Shown: positions 6,943 through 14,604 of the stretch, in pieces
How the letters are laid out: each line of letters starts with the position of its first letter
Numbering within the stretch: the stretch's first letter is position 1
DNA from: JBBIOI01 sp037443425
Lineage (GTDB): Bacteria > Desulfobacterota > BSN033 > UBA1163
Direction of reading: 5' to 3'
NCBI GenBank assembly: GCA_037443425.1
Contig: JBBIOI010000065.1
Coordinates: 1 to 19,081, forward strand
Length of the DNA: 19,081 bases
Notes under the pieces: model-generated
The model's input: only the letters and a program-made list of their open reading frames with translations
Told to the model about the DNA's origin: nothing
Database searches by the model: none
Position numbers and translations under genes: made by a program

Positions 6943-7562
6943 TAAAACTTTATTACCTTGATTACTTAGCAATAGAAGGGAGAAGTTTCCTTCATCGTCT
7001 TTCTCCAGGTCTAAAGATTATCGGGATGGCTATTGTTTTGTTTGGGGTTGTAATTTTTAAAAACATTTTTTTACTTTTCATCCTATATTCAATCCTCCTT
7101 TCACTTTTTTTTATCTCAAGAATTCCAAGGTCGATATTCCTTTACACACTTTATCCACTTATTTTTGCAATATTACTTATCTTTATTTCTGGATTTGAAA
7201 TACATTTTATAGGACTTATTGTTTTAAAAGTTTTATGTGGATCTACCGGGATTATTATACTTTTTTCAACCACCCCGTCTCCAAAAATCTTTCAATCTCT
7301 TGAAAAGGTGCTTCCATCAATAATTGTAACCGGTCTATTTATAACGTATCGTTCAATGTTTATACTTCTTAAAGTGCTTGAAGAGACCCATTATGCCCTT
7401 TATCTACGCGGAGGTTTCCAATGGAGAAATCCATGGAGAAGTCTTGTAAATATTTCAAATGCCTTTGGACACTTAATTATAAAGAGTATCGATTCGAGCG
7501 AAAATATGTATGAGGCGATGATGGTACGTGGATTTAAGAACAGAATTCATTACAGGGATTAA
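6939..7562 (+). CDS. cbiQ: CbiQ/EcfT transmembrane coupling component
   Basis: The 207-residue protein has about five hydrophobic segments in residues 25-145. Its cytoplasmic C-terminal part has two Arg-Gly coupling motifs, YLRGG (around 155-159) and MVRGF (195-199). These match the X-R-G helices by which EcfT proteins contact the ATPase. It couples ATP hydrolysis by CbiO to toppling of CbiM in the membrane. It overlaps cbiM by four bases (ATGA) and ends 4 nt before the preferred cbiO ATG, so the three genes are tightly co-transcribed. Confidence 0.9.
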   Translation: MIKLYYLDYLAIEGRSFLHRLSPGLKIIGMAIVLFGVVIFKNIFLLFILYSILLSLFFISRIPRSIFLYTLYPLIFAILLIFISGFEIHFIGLIVLKVLCGSTGIIILFSTTPSPKIFQSLEKVLPSIIVTGLFITYRSMFILLKVLEETHYALYLRGGFQWRNPWRSLVNISNAFGHLIIKSIDSSENMYEAMMVRGFKNRIHYRD

Positions 7563-7566
7563 AGGT

Positions 7567-8427
7567 ATGGAAGATAAAAGAATTGTAGAAGTAGAGTGTA
7601 TAACGCACGTTTACCCTGATATGACAAAGGTACAGATATGTGGTCTGGATTTTATTATTAATAAAGGCGAGAGAGTTTCTATTTTGGGTTCAAATGGATG
7701 TGGAAAGACCACTCTTCTTAAACATCTTCTCGGTATGCTTATCCCTAAGGAAGGAAAGGTAAGAGTTTTTGGGGTGGATCCAGGAAGGGATTTTAAAAAG
7801 ATCAGACAAAGAATTGGTGTAGTAATGCAAGATGTTGATGAACAGATTATCGGTCCTACTGTTTATGATGATATCCTTTTTGCTCCTTTGAACTATGGCT
7901 TGGATAAGAAAAGGGCGAAGGAGTTAGCAGAGATCGTAATGGAGAAACTGAATATTGAATCCATAAAAGACAAGATGGTCAATTATCTTTCTGGTGGTGA
8001 GAAGAAGAAGGTTGCCTTAGCAGGGGCATTAGTTTTAGAGCCTGAACTTTTAATTCTTGATGAACCTTTTACAGGACTTGATCCGACTTCGAAACGGGAT
8101 CTGATTTCGGTTTTAAATGACCTAAATAAGAAGAAAGGGATAACAATTATAATGACACTTCATGAGGTTGATCTTGTTTCAGAAGTTACTGACATACTAT
8201 ATATTATGCATAGTCAAGGACACTTAAGCGAGAGGGGAACGCCAGAAGAGATTTTCAAGAAATTTAGTGATTATGAAAATTTTAATCTTGAAGAGCCTAC
8301 CTTGATAAAGCTATTTAAGGGCTTAAAAAGGGAGGGGATTGATCTTGGTGAGCATCTCCATCTGGAAGAGGCAATTAAAAATATTAAAGAGAAATGGGGA
8401 AAGTTAAATAGATCTTATAAAGGGTAG
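7567..8427 (+). CDS. cbiO: CbiO-type ECF transporter ATPase
   Basis: The 286-residue ABC ATPase has Walker A GSNGCGKTT (41-49), Q-loop Gln88 in VVMQDVDEQIIGPTV, signature LSGGEKKK (from 141), Walker B LLILDEP (161-167) and switch His199 in TLHEVD. The DVDEQIIGPTVYDDI stretch is typical of CbiO/EcfA proteins. It powers the CbiMQ transporter from the cytoplasmic side. Start: an in-frame GTG at 7528 lies inside cbiQ. ATG 7567, preceded by AGGGATTAAAGG and just after the cbiQ stop, gives the normal N-terminus. The frame also suits a homodimer, since only one ATPase gene is present. Confidence 0.92.
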   Translation: MEDKRIVEVECITHVYPDMTKVQICGLDFIINKGERVSILGSNGCGKTTLLKHLLGMLIPKEGKVRVFGVDPGRDFKKIRQRIGVVMQDVDEQIIGPTVYDDILFAPLNYGLDKKRAKELAEIVMEKLNIESIKDKMVNYLSGGEKKKVALAGALVLEPELLILDEPFTGLDPTSKRDLISVLNDLNKKKGITIIMTLHEVDLVSEVTDILYIMHSQGHLSERGTPEEIFKKFSDYENFNLEEPTLIKLFKGLKREGIDLGEHLHLEEAIKNIKEKWGKLNRSYKG

Positions 8428-8452
8428 AAAGAAAGTTTTTAATCTTCTGAAA

Positions 8453-9412
8453 ATGAGAATTGGTAATCTTCAACTTCGTCAACCTCTCTTTCTTGCCCCT
8501 CTTTCAGGAATTTCAAATTACCAATTAAGAAAATTAGTAATAAGACATGGTTGTGATTTAGTATTTACAGAGATGGTAAGCGCTGATGGATTGATTAGAA
8601 AGAGGGACAGATTAATAAGGATAGAAAAAGATGAGCATCCTATTATTGTTCAACTATTTGGATCAAACCCTGATATATTAGCGAACGCCTCCGAGATAGC
8701 AGAAGGCTTGGGAGCAGATGGGATTGATATAAATATGGGATGTCCCGTAGATAAGGTAGTAAAGACAGGGGCCGGTTCAGATTTAATGAGATTCCCTGAA
8801 AAGGTGGAAAGGATACTTCTAAAGGTAAGAGAAAAGGTAAAGGGTATATTGACAATTAAAATTCGTTCTGGATGGGATTACGAACATATAAATGCAGAAG
8901 AGATATCAAAGATTGCAGAACAGTGCGGAGTAGATTGGATTATTATACATCCACGGACAAAGATTCAGAAGTTTAGGGGAAAGGCAGATTGGAAAATAAT
9001 AAAAGAACTGAAGCAAAAACTCAAAATTCCAGTCATAGGAAATGGAGATGTTAAAAACTCAGATTTAATAAATAAGATGTTTGATGAAACAGGTTGCGAT
9101 GGTGTGATGATTGGGAGAGGTGCACTTGGAAATCCATGGATTTTTGATAGACATAGAAAAGGGACTCCAGCACTAATTGAAAGGCAGGAAGTGATGAGAT
9201 ATCACTTTTCCTTAATCCTTGACTATGAAGGGAAAGATAAGGCCTTAAAGGATATAAAAAGACATATGTTTTGGTATACAAAAGGTTTACCTAATAGCAC
9301 TTCCTTTCGTGAAAAGATATCTCATATAAATGATGTAGATAAGTTATTTGAAGAAATGAATTCTTACTTTAATTATCTGGAGAATTATGAGAGATGCCAG
9401 TTAGTGAGATAG
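8453..9412 (+). CDS. dus: tRNA-dihydrouridine synthase (DusB-like)
   Basis: The 319-residue FMN-dependent TIM-barrel enzyme reduces specific uridines to dihydrouridine in tRNA. It has the N-terminal FLAPLSGISNYQLRKL, the catalytic-Cys motif INMGCPVDKV (Cys97), KIRSGWD, HPRT (166-169) and the phosphate-binding VIGNGDV and MIGRGALGNPWIF. Motif order and length fit the DusB group that is the sole Dus in many bacteria; the exact tRNA position is not derivable here. It starts 25 nt after cbiO and overlaps the hydrolase gene by 19 bases, so it is probably in the same operon. Confidence 0.92.
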   Translation: MRIGNLQLRQPLFLAPLSGISNYQLRKLVIRHGCDLVFTEMVSADGLIRKRDRLIRIEKDEHPIIVQLFGSNPDILANASEIAEGLGADGIDINMGCPVDKVVKTGAGSDLMRFPEKVERILLKVREKVKGILTIKIRSGWDYEHINAEEISKIAEQCGVDWIIIHPRTKIQKFRGKADWKIIKELKQKLKIPVIGNGDVKNSDLINKMFDETGCDGVMIGRGALGNPWIFDRHRKGTPALIERQEVMRYHFSLILDYEGKDKALKDIKRHMFWYTKGLPNSTSFREKISHINDVDKLFEEMNSYFNYLENYERCQLVR

Positions 9413-10173
9413 GTGGTGAAAAATTAAATTACTGGGTAGGAGATAAAGGAATTTTTAAAGGAAGAGAGACAATTCTTTTTATTCATGGAGCAGGAGGTAA
9501 TAATTTTATATGGAATTATCAAAAGACATACTTCCAAAAAGAATTTAATCCAATCATCCTTGAATTATCCGGTCATGGAGAATCAGAAGGAAATGGAAGA
9601 GATGATATTGCCTCTTATTCATATGACGTATTCTGTTTCATAAAAACTATTAATATCTCGGATATTATTCTTGTTGGACATTCAATGGGAGGCGCAATTG
9701 TACAGGATATGGCATTAAGATACCCCGACTATATCAGAGGGATAGTATTGGTAAGCACAGGAGCAAAATTAAGGGTTGCAACATCTATTTTAAACGGAAT
9801 AAAGAATAATTTTAAAGAGACTATTCCTAAATTAGTAAGTTTTGCTTATTCTAAAAATGCTCAAAAAAGATTAATTCAAGAGGGAATTGAAAATTTAAGA
9901 CGATGCAAACCCGAGATCCTTTATAAAGACTTTTTGGCCTGTGATAAATTTGACCTCTTAAAAGAGGTTGAGAATATAAAGCTACCAACCTCAATTATAT
10001 GCGGATCTGAAGATGAACTTACACCCGTAAGGTATTCTCAATATCTTCATCAAAAGATCATTGGTTCACAACTTGAGATTATTTCAGGGGCAGGGCATAT
10101 GGTGATGATGGAATCACCTGAAACATTCAATGAGAGGCTTCGGAAATTTATAATGGCACTCAGGCATTTTTAA
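9394..10173 (+). CDS. Alpha/beta-fold hydrolase
   Basis: The 259-residue cytosolic protein has a full catalytic triad: Ser97 in the nucleophile elbow GHSMGG, Asp207 in CGSEDELTPV and His235 in GAGHMVMMESPE. The oxyanion HGAGG motif is at 31-35, and a cap segment lies about 125-195. The family includes esterases, lipases, C-C hydrolases and thioesterases; nothing visible selects one substrate. It overlaps dus by 19 bases and is followed after 43 nt by prmA, so it sits inside a translation-modification operon, but a link to that role is not shown. Confidence 0.88.
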   Translation: MPVSEIGGEKLNYWVGDKGIFKGRETILFIHGAGGNNFIWNYQKTYFQKEFNPIILELSGHGESEGNGRDDIASYSYDVFCFIKTINISDIILVGHSMGGAIVQDMALRYPDYIRGIVLVSTGAKLRVATSILNGIKNNFKETIPKLVSFAYSKNAQKRLIQEGIENLRRCKPEILYKDFLACDKFDLLKEVENIKLPTSIICGSEDELTPVRYSQYLHQKIIGSQLEIISGAGHMVMMESPETFNERLRKFIMALRHF

Positions 10174-10216
10174 GATTTTTATAAAAAAATTACTTTTCTT
10201 AGAATGGATAATTTTT

Positions 10217-11095
10217 ATGAAAAAGAGATGGTTAGGGATTACAATTTTGATCCCAAATGATTATTCTGAATCAATTTCAAACTTCTTATTTGAACAGGGG
10301 GCTACGGGAATTGAAGAGATTGAGGAAGTTTCAGGTAAACAGAGAATACGAGCTTATTTTATTCAGGATGGGAGAGAGGAGAGGATTCTTCAAGCCATAA
10401 ATAAATATATAAAGTCTTTGAAGAGTTTTGATCCTGAAATATCTCTTTTTGAAATGGAAACAATTTCTATTCCAGAAAAGGATTGGGCGAGTGAGTGGAG
10501 AAGGTTTTTTAAACCTTTTCGTCTATTTTCAAAATTTTTAATAAAACCACCATGGGCAGAGGTAAGAATAAAAAAAAGAGAGATTCCCGTAAATATTTTC
10601 CCTGCAATGGCTTTTGGGACAGGGACTCATCCTACAACGAAATTGTGTATAAAAGCCTTAGATATGATTATAAAGAGGAATAATATTTCAGTTCTTGATA
10701 TTGGAACAGGCTCGGGAATTTTATCAATCATCTCAGCAAAGCTTGGTGCTAAGGTTGTTTGGGGAGTAGATAGAGATGAGGTAGCGGTTGAAAATGCTAT
10801 AAAAAATGTGGAAGATAATGGTCTATTAAATATTGTAAAGATAAAAAAAGGCAGTGTTGGAACTTTCAGAAGAAAATTTGATATTATAGTGTCTAATATA
10901 GATTTAAAGACTTTAAAGAGGTTGAGCCATTCGATTTCAAAAAGAATTAATAAAGATGGGTTTTTAATACTTTCAGGGGTTTTGGAAACAGAGGTAGAAG
11001 AGCTTAAAAAGCATTATCTTGAAGGAAATAAATTTATTTTAGTTAAAACTTTAAAAGACAAAGAATGGGTTTGTTTGGTTCTTAAAAGGTTATAA
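10217..11095 (+). CDS. prmA: Ribosomal protein L11 methyltransferase PrmA
   Basis: The 292-residue protein has an N-terminal L11-recognition domain (about 1-90, ending in DWASEWRRFFKPF) and a Rossmann methyltransferase domain. The latter has the PrmA-typical MAFGTGTHPTT (131-141) before SAM motif I, LDIGTGSG (160-167), then GVDRDEVAVENA and VSNIDLKTL. PrmA trimethylates lysines and the N-terminus of ribosomal protein L11 using SAM. The length is normal for the family. rsmE follows after 17 nt, a common pairing in bacteria. Confidence 0.92.
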   Translation: MKKRWLGITILIPNDYSESISNFLFEQGATGIEEIEEVSGKQRIRAYFIQDGREERILQAINKYIKSLKSFDPEISLFEMETISIPEKDWASEWRRFFKPFRLFSKFLIKPPWAEVRIKKREIPVNIFPAMAFGTGTHPTTKLCIKALDMIIKRNNISVLDIGTGSGILSIISAKLGAKVVWGVDRDEVAVENAIKNVEDNGLLNIVKIKKGSVGTFRRKFDIIVSNIDLKTLKRLSHSISKRINKDGFLILSGVLETEVEELKKHYLEGNKFILVKTLKDKEWVCLVLKRL

Positions 11096-11112
11096 AGATT
11101 TTTGGGGAAATA

Positions 11113-11844
11113 ATGCCAAGATTTTATGTTCCAAATCCAAGCATTAAAAATGATATTTTAAAGATTGAAGGACCTGAGGTTCGACACATAATAAAAACGC
11201 TTCGCCTAAAACCTGGTGATTGGATTACTGTATTTGATGGTCTTGCGAATGATTATGAAGGCGTGATTATAGAAGAAAAGAAGGGATCGGTTTCAATTAA
11301 TATTAAAAATATTTTACCTTCGCCAAAAGAACCGCCTATAGATATAACACTTGCTCAGAGTTTATTGAAAGGAGAAAAGATGGATTATCTCATACAGAAG
11401 GCTGTTGAGTTAGGTGTTAAAGAGATTATTCCTTTTATCTCTTCAAGAACTATACCTGACTATGACAGATCTAAATCACAAAAGAGGCAGATCAGATGGG
11501 AAAAGATTGCAAAAGAGGCATCAAAACAATGCGGGAGAGGGGTAATCCCAAAGATAAGTCCGATAAAAAGTTATTCTGAAGTTTTGGATTTAAGTTCTCC
11601 TTCCTCATTTAATATTCTCCTCTGGGAGAAAAATGGTATTAAATTAAAAGACATACTAAAGGAAAAAAGGGATAAAATCTTTTTTATTGTAGGACCCGAA
11701 GGAGGTATAAGCCCTGATGAGGTTGAGCAGGCAAAGACAAAAGGCTTTATACCAGTAAGTCTCGGTAAAAGAATTTTGAGGTCCGAGACAGCAAGTTTAT
11801 GTTTTATTAGTATCATCCAATACGAATGGGGAGATATCGGTTAA
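11113..11844 (+). CDS. rsmE: 16S rRNA (m3U1498) methyltransferase RsmE
   Basis: The 243-residue SPOUT methyltransferase has an N-terminal PUA-like domain (1-70, with EVRHIIKTLRLKPGD) and the knotted SAM-binding domain. Key motifs are KAVELGVKEIIPF, the EASKQCGRGVIP segment, GPEGGISPDE (194-203) and LGKRILRSETA (217-227). RsmE methylates N3 of U1498 in the 30S decoding centre. It is the last gene of the plus-strand operon. No T-rich plus-strand terminator is clear; a short CGGTT-AAG-AACCG hairpin overlaps the stop codon, and the strong palindrome 38 nt on favours the minus strand. Confidence 0.94.
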   Translation: MPRFYVPNPSIKNDILKIEGPEVRHIIKTLRLKPGDWITVFDGLANDYEGVIIEEKKGSVSINIKNILPSPKEPPIDITLAQSLLKGEKMDYLIQKAVELGVKEIIPFISSRTIPDYDRSKSQKRQIRWEKIAKEASKQCGRGVIPKISPIKSYSEVLDLSSPSSFNILLWEKNGIKLKDILKEKRDKIFFIVGPEGGISPDEVEQAKTKGFIPVSLGKRILRSETASLCFISIIQYEWGDIG

Positions 11845-11874
11845 GAACCGAGGGATCTTTCCCATAAATTATGT

Positions 11875-11904
11875 AAAAAAAGGGGCCATTCAGCTGAATG
11901 GCCC
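11875..11904 (-). terminator. Intrinsic terminator of the four-cysteine protein gene
   Basis: A perfect 11-bp palindrome (GGGCCATTCAG joined to CTGAATGGCCC, 11883-11904) is followed on the minus strand, after one further C, by seven T (11881-11875). On the plus strand no T run follows, so it mainly serves the minus-strand small gene. It may also damp plus-strand readthrough from rsmE. A second 6-bp hairpin, CCTGCC/GGCAGG, is at 11934-11951. Confidence 0.8.
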
Positions 11905-11966
11905 TGAGGTAATAAGAAGGAGGGGTATGAAGGCCTGCCTGGAGTGGCAGGTGAGGTGAATCCTTG

Positions 11967-12104
11967 TTAAGCTGCCTTTCTTTCTGAGTTTGTTATGAAT
12001 TGTTTATAAGTCTTACATTCTTGAACCATTTTACACTTTCTACGGCATACTTCAATATGGATCTTTGGACTACCTTTCCTTTTATCACAGATAACATAAC
12101 TCAT
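11967..12104 (-). CDS. Small four-cysteine protein, unknown function
   Basis: The 45-residue protein begins MSYVICDKRKGSPKIHIEVC. It has four cysteines (7, 20, 24, 30; C-x12-C-x3-C-x5-C) among many Lys/Arg, suggesting a small metal-binding (zinc or Fe-S) or redox module, possibly nucleic-acid or ribosome associated. Start: the frame extends upstream to 12170, but ATG 12104 follows a GAGGAAAGGGG ribosome binding site and the longer frame runs into the promoter. The gene stands alone with its own promoter (12142-12170) and terminator (11875-11904), signs of a real, well-expressed small gene. I do not recognise a named family. Confidence 0.72.
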   Translation of the reverse strand: MSYVICDKRKGSPKIHIEVCRRKCKMVQECKTYKQFITNSERKAA

Positions 12105-12141
12105 ATAGGCACCCCTTTCCTCTAAAGGTTGAATCACCAAT

Positions 12142-12170
12142 ATATTAAAACACAAAATATTGAATGTCAA
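12142..12170 (-). promoter_or_regulatory. Promoter of the four-cysteine protein gene
   Basis: On the minus strand TTGACA (12170-12165), 17 nt, TAATAT (12147-12142); expected start near 12135, giving a leader of about 31 nt. The adjoining 12171-12325 is almost pure A/T and I see no gene in it. Confidence 0.72.
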
Positions 12171-12325
12171 GAAAAAAATTTTAAAAAATTTCTTTTAATT
12201 TTCAATAATTTATAAATTTAAACAGAAGTAAAAAATAAGATTTAAAAAACATCCATTGGAAATTTAAAGAATATTTTGAAGAAGAATAAAATTTAAAACA
12301 TTTTTGGAATTTTAGTGAAAGGTTC

Positions 12326-12766
12326 TTATTTAAGGGGTTTTTGTGTCATTTTTTCCTCGATTGCAATTCCCAGACGTTCAACCCCAGCGTTTTTGGCTAC
12401 ATCAAGAACCTGAACTACACGATCAAAAACAACATCTTTGTCTGCTCTAACTATAACAGGTCTTACTTTATTGAAGGCAATTAGTGATTGGAGTTCTTTT
12501 TTAAGTTCTCTGAGAGATTTCTGTTTATTTCCAAGAAAGACTTCATTTTTGCTATTGATGTTAATTACTATAGGTTCTTTTTGGTCCACAGGTGTTCTAA
12601 TATCGGCCTGGGGAAGTTTTATCATAATACGAGATTCTCTTGCAGGATTAAATGTGTAGACAAGACTGAAGGCTGTAAAGAAGAAGATAAAAATGTTTAA
12701 GATAATATCTGTAAGGGCAATTGATTCTAATGTCAAAACAGAATCTCTATTGGTTTTAATCTTCAT
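12326..12766 (-). CDS. exbD: ExbD/TolR-family proton-channel subunit
   Basis: The 146-residue protein has a short cytoplasmic N-terminus and one transmembrane helix (about 16-42). Within the helix, Asp20 in ALTDIILNIFIFFF is the proton-carrying Asp of ExbD/TolR. A periplasmic domain follows (EPIVININSKNEVFLGNK, and VIVRADKDVVFDRVVQVLD). With ExbB it forms the motor that uses proton-motive force to drive TonB-dependent uptake or Tol-Pal function. Its ATG overlaps the exbB stop (ATGA), and AAGGAG lies inside the end of exbB. No tonB, tolA or receptor gene is in the window, so TonB versus Tol use is open. Confidence 0.9.
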   Translation of the reverse strand: MKIKTNRDSVLTLESIALTDIILNIFIFFFTAFSLVYTFNPARESRIMIKLPQADIRTPVDQKEPIVININSKNEVFLGNKQKSLRELKKELQSLIAFNKVRPVIVRADKDVVFDRVVQVLDVAKNAGVERLGIAIEEKMTQKPLK

Positions 12767-13389
12767 CTTTGAACTCCTTCTCTTGGTTTAACAAGTAGTT
12801 CAACGAGTTCATTTCCATAGTAGGTCATCTCCCTTGCATGGAATTTAATTTTTCCAACAATTATGTGATAAAGAATATAGGCAGGAATTGCGACCGACAG
12901 GCCTGCTGCTGTTGTTATCATTGCTTGATAAATTCCAGCAGCTAAGGCGTTTACAGTAATATTGCTACCCATCTGTTCCCATGCCATAAAAGCATTGATA
13001 AGTCCAACTATTGTGCCAAGAAATCCCATCATCGGTTCAACACCTATTATAACGAGTAAAAAGCCTAAGTATTTTTCAAGATATTGAATCTGTTCATCTC
13101 CCTCTCTTTCCATTATTGCCTCAATTTCTTCTCGTTTGAGACCCCTATTTAATATACCAAGTTTAAATACATCAGCAATGGGATGTTTTATCTTCGAACA
13201 GCGCTCAAGTGCCTTTTGAAAATGGCCCTTTTCAAGATAAATAAAAATTTCTTGAGCAAATTCCTGGATATTTAAACGTATTTTCCAAAGGGTCCAAAAT
13301 CTTTCAAGTATAATGGCTAAAGCAATAATTGATCCTAAAATGATCGGGATCATTATAGGACCGCCTTTAATAATCAATTCTAAGAACAT
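12763..13389 (-). CDS. exbB: ExbB/TolQ/MotA-family proton-channel protein
   Basis: The 208-residue inner-membrane protein has three helices: about 10-30, a second near 102-125 (LGFLLVIIGVEPMMGFLGTI) and a third near 150-180 (NALAAGIYQAMITTAAGLSV). A cytoplasmic loop lies between the first two. The G-x-x-GTVxG-like segment and the ITTAAGL motif are family hallmarks. It assembles as the pentamer around ExbD that conducts protons. AGGAGG precedes its ATG by a few bases. Upstream lies only the tRNA-Phe terminator, so expression may depend on readthrough from the tRNA promoter. Confidence 0.9.
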   Translation of the reverse strand: MFLELIIKGGPIMIPIILGSIIALAIILERFWTLWKIRLNIQEFAQEIFIYLEKGHFQKALERCSKIKHPIADVFKLGILNRGLKREEIEAIMEREGDEQIQYLEKYLGFLLVIIGVEPMMGFLGTIVGLINAFMAWEQMGSNITVNALAAGIYQAMITTAAGLSVAIPAYILYHIIVGKIKFHAREMTYYGNELVELLVKPREGVQR

Positions 13390-13404
13390 TTTGGCCTCCT
13401 ATAT

Positions 13405-13433
13405 GAAAAAACAGGGCAATGAAGATTGCCCTG
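13405..13433 (-). terminator. Hairpin plus T-run between tRNA-Phe and exbB
   Basis: On the minus strand CAGGGCAAT (13433-13425), loop CTTC, ATTGCCCTG (13420-13412), one T and then six T (13410-13405): a 9-bp intrinsic terminator after the tRNA. It ends only about five bases before the exbB ribosome binding site. Confidence 0.8.
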
Positions 13434-13448
13434 GCTTTTTAAACAAAG

Positions 13449-13521
<73 letters not shown>

Positions 13522-13538
13522 ACCCTAATTCAATTTAT

Positions 13539-13567
13539 TATATATTATAACCTATCTATTATGTCAA
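13539..13567 (-). promoter_or_regulatory. Promoter of tRNA-Phe (and possibly exbBD)
   Basis: On the minus strand TTGACA (13567-13562), 17 nt, TATATA (13544-13539), placing the start about 10 nt before the mature tRNA 5' end. Confidence 0.65.
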
Positions 13568-13626
13568 GACCATTTTGGATTTCGAAAATTTCTTGAATTG
13601 AATACCTGAGAAATTGAGCAGGGAGA

Positions 13627-13655
13627 TTGACTTTTATTCAAGTTTTATATATGTT
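13627..13655 (+). promoter_or_regulatory. Likely promoter of the DsbA-like gene
   Basis: TTGACT (13627-13632), 17 nt, TATGTT (13650-13655); the -10 is weaker than the others. Expected start is near 13662, ahead of GGAGG at 13684-13688. Confidence 0.5.
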
Positions 13656-13698
13656 AATAGCAGTTGTAGGAAGTAAATTCTCAGGAGGTAAATAAGGG

Positions 13699-14580
13699 AT
13701 GAGAAAATTTATTTTTTTAAGTATGGCTTTAATAATATATATCTGCTTATTACCTATCCATGGAAATTCTCAAAGTGATTTAGTTGTTAGAAATGGAATC
13801 GAAATTTTTAGGTCTCATGTTCGTCTTCCACCGGATGCAGAGATTAAATTTGTTAAAAAGAAAGAAAGTCCGATTCCTGATTTCTATTCCCTGAAGCTTA
13901 TCATTTCTCTTCCTGATAAGGATATTCCAGTAGTTATATATGTAGATAAGAATGGTGAAAAGGTAATTTTAGGAAACTTATATATAAAAGGAGAAAATAT
14001 CACATTAAAAGAGGCCGGACCGCCAAGACCAAAAAAGATTGATATGACAATGTTGGATATGGAAAAGTCCCCTTTTATTGGAAATATAGGAGCAAGGGTT
14101 GTAATTGTAGAATTTTCTAACTTTCAATGTCCGTACTGTATGGATTCATGGTTAAAAATGGCTGGATTGATGAAACGGTATCCCCAAGAATTTAAGTACA
14201 TATTTAAGCACTTTCCATTTCAAGCTCGGGGAAAGACTTTTGAACTTTCAGAATTTGCTGCAGCAGCTCACGAAGTTGGAAATGATGCCTTTTGGGTCGT
14301 TCATGATTTCTTTTTTACAAAGGAAGGTCAGGAGATGGTGACTCGTCTGGAGAAAGAAGCAATAAAGGAAAATGTCGAAAAACTCCTAAAAGGGAAGGGT
14401 TACAATATAAAAAATTTTAATTTAGCCCTTGAAACCGGCAAGGCTAAAAGTAGGGTACTTGAAGACATGGCTCTTGCAAATAGGTTTAGATTTACTTCAA
14501 CTCCAACAAAGATTGTAAATGGCGATATTATCGTTGGATCAACTCCTGACAGCACATTGGAACGATATTTGAATAAATAG
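13699..14580 (+). CDS. Secreted DsbA/DsbC-like thiol-disulfide oxidoreductase
   Basis: The 293-residue protein has a signal peptide (1-25, MRKFIFLSMALIIYICLLPI). A leading domain (about 27-105) resembles the DsbC/DsbG-type dimerisation region. A thioredoxin-fold domain with active site CPYC (144-147, in FSNFQCPYCMDSW) follows, with the cis-proline loop at STPT (Pro269). It should act in the periplasm to make, reduce or shuffle disulfides of exported proteins. GGAGG and ATG 13699 are well spaced. It converges on the arsenic operon, its stop lying 24 nt from the last gene of that operon. An 8-bp inverted repeat (CCTGAGAA 13605, TTCTCAGG 13678) overlaps its ribosome binding site, but the first arm is probably untranscribed. 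Confidence 0.88.
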   Translation: MRKFIFLSMALIIYICLLPIHGNSQSDLVVRNGIEIFRSHVRLPPDAEIKFVKKKESPIPDFYSLKLIISLPDKDIPVVIYVDKNGEKVILGNLYIKGENITLKEAGPPRPKKIDMTMLDMEKSPFIGNIGARVVIVEFSNFQCPYCMDSWLKMAGLMKRYPQEFKYIFKHFPFQARGKTFELSEFAAAAHEVGNDAFWVVHDFFFTKEGQEMVTRLEKEAIKENVEKLLKGKGYNIKNFNLALETGKAKSRVLEDMALANRFRFTSTPTKIVNGDIIVGSTPDSTLERYLNK

Positions 14581-14604
14581 AGTTTAGTTTTGGGCCTGCT
14601 GTTT

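Noticed and set aside
11920..11963. A plus-strand GGAGGGGT followed by ATG and a 10-codon ORF.
   Set aside because: Very short, no promoter visible, and antisense to the 3' region of the four-cysteine gene transcript.
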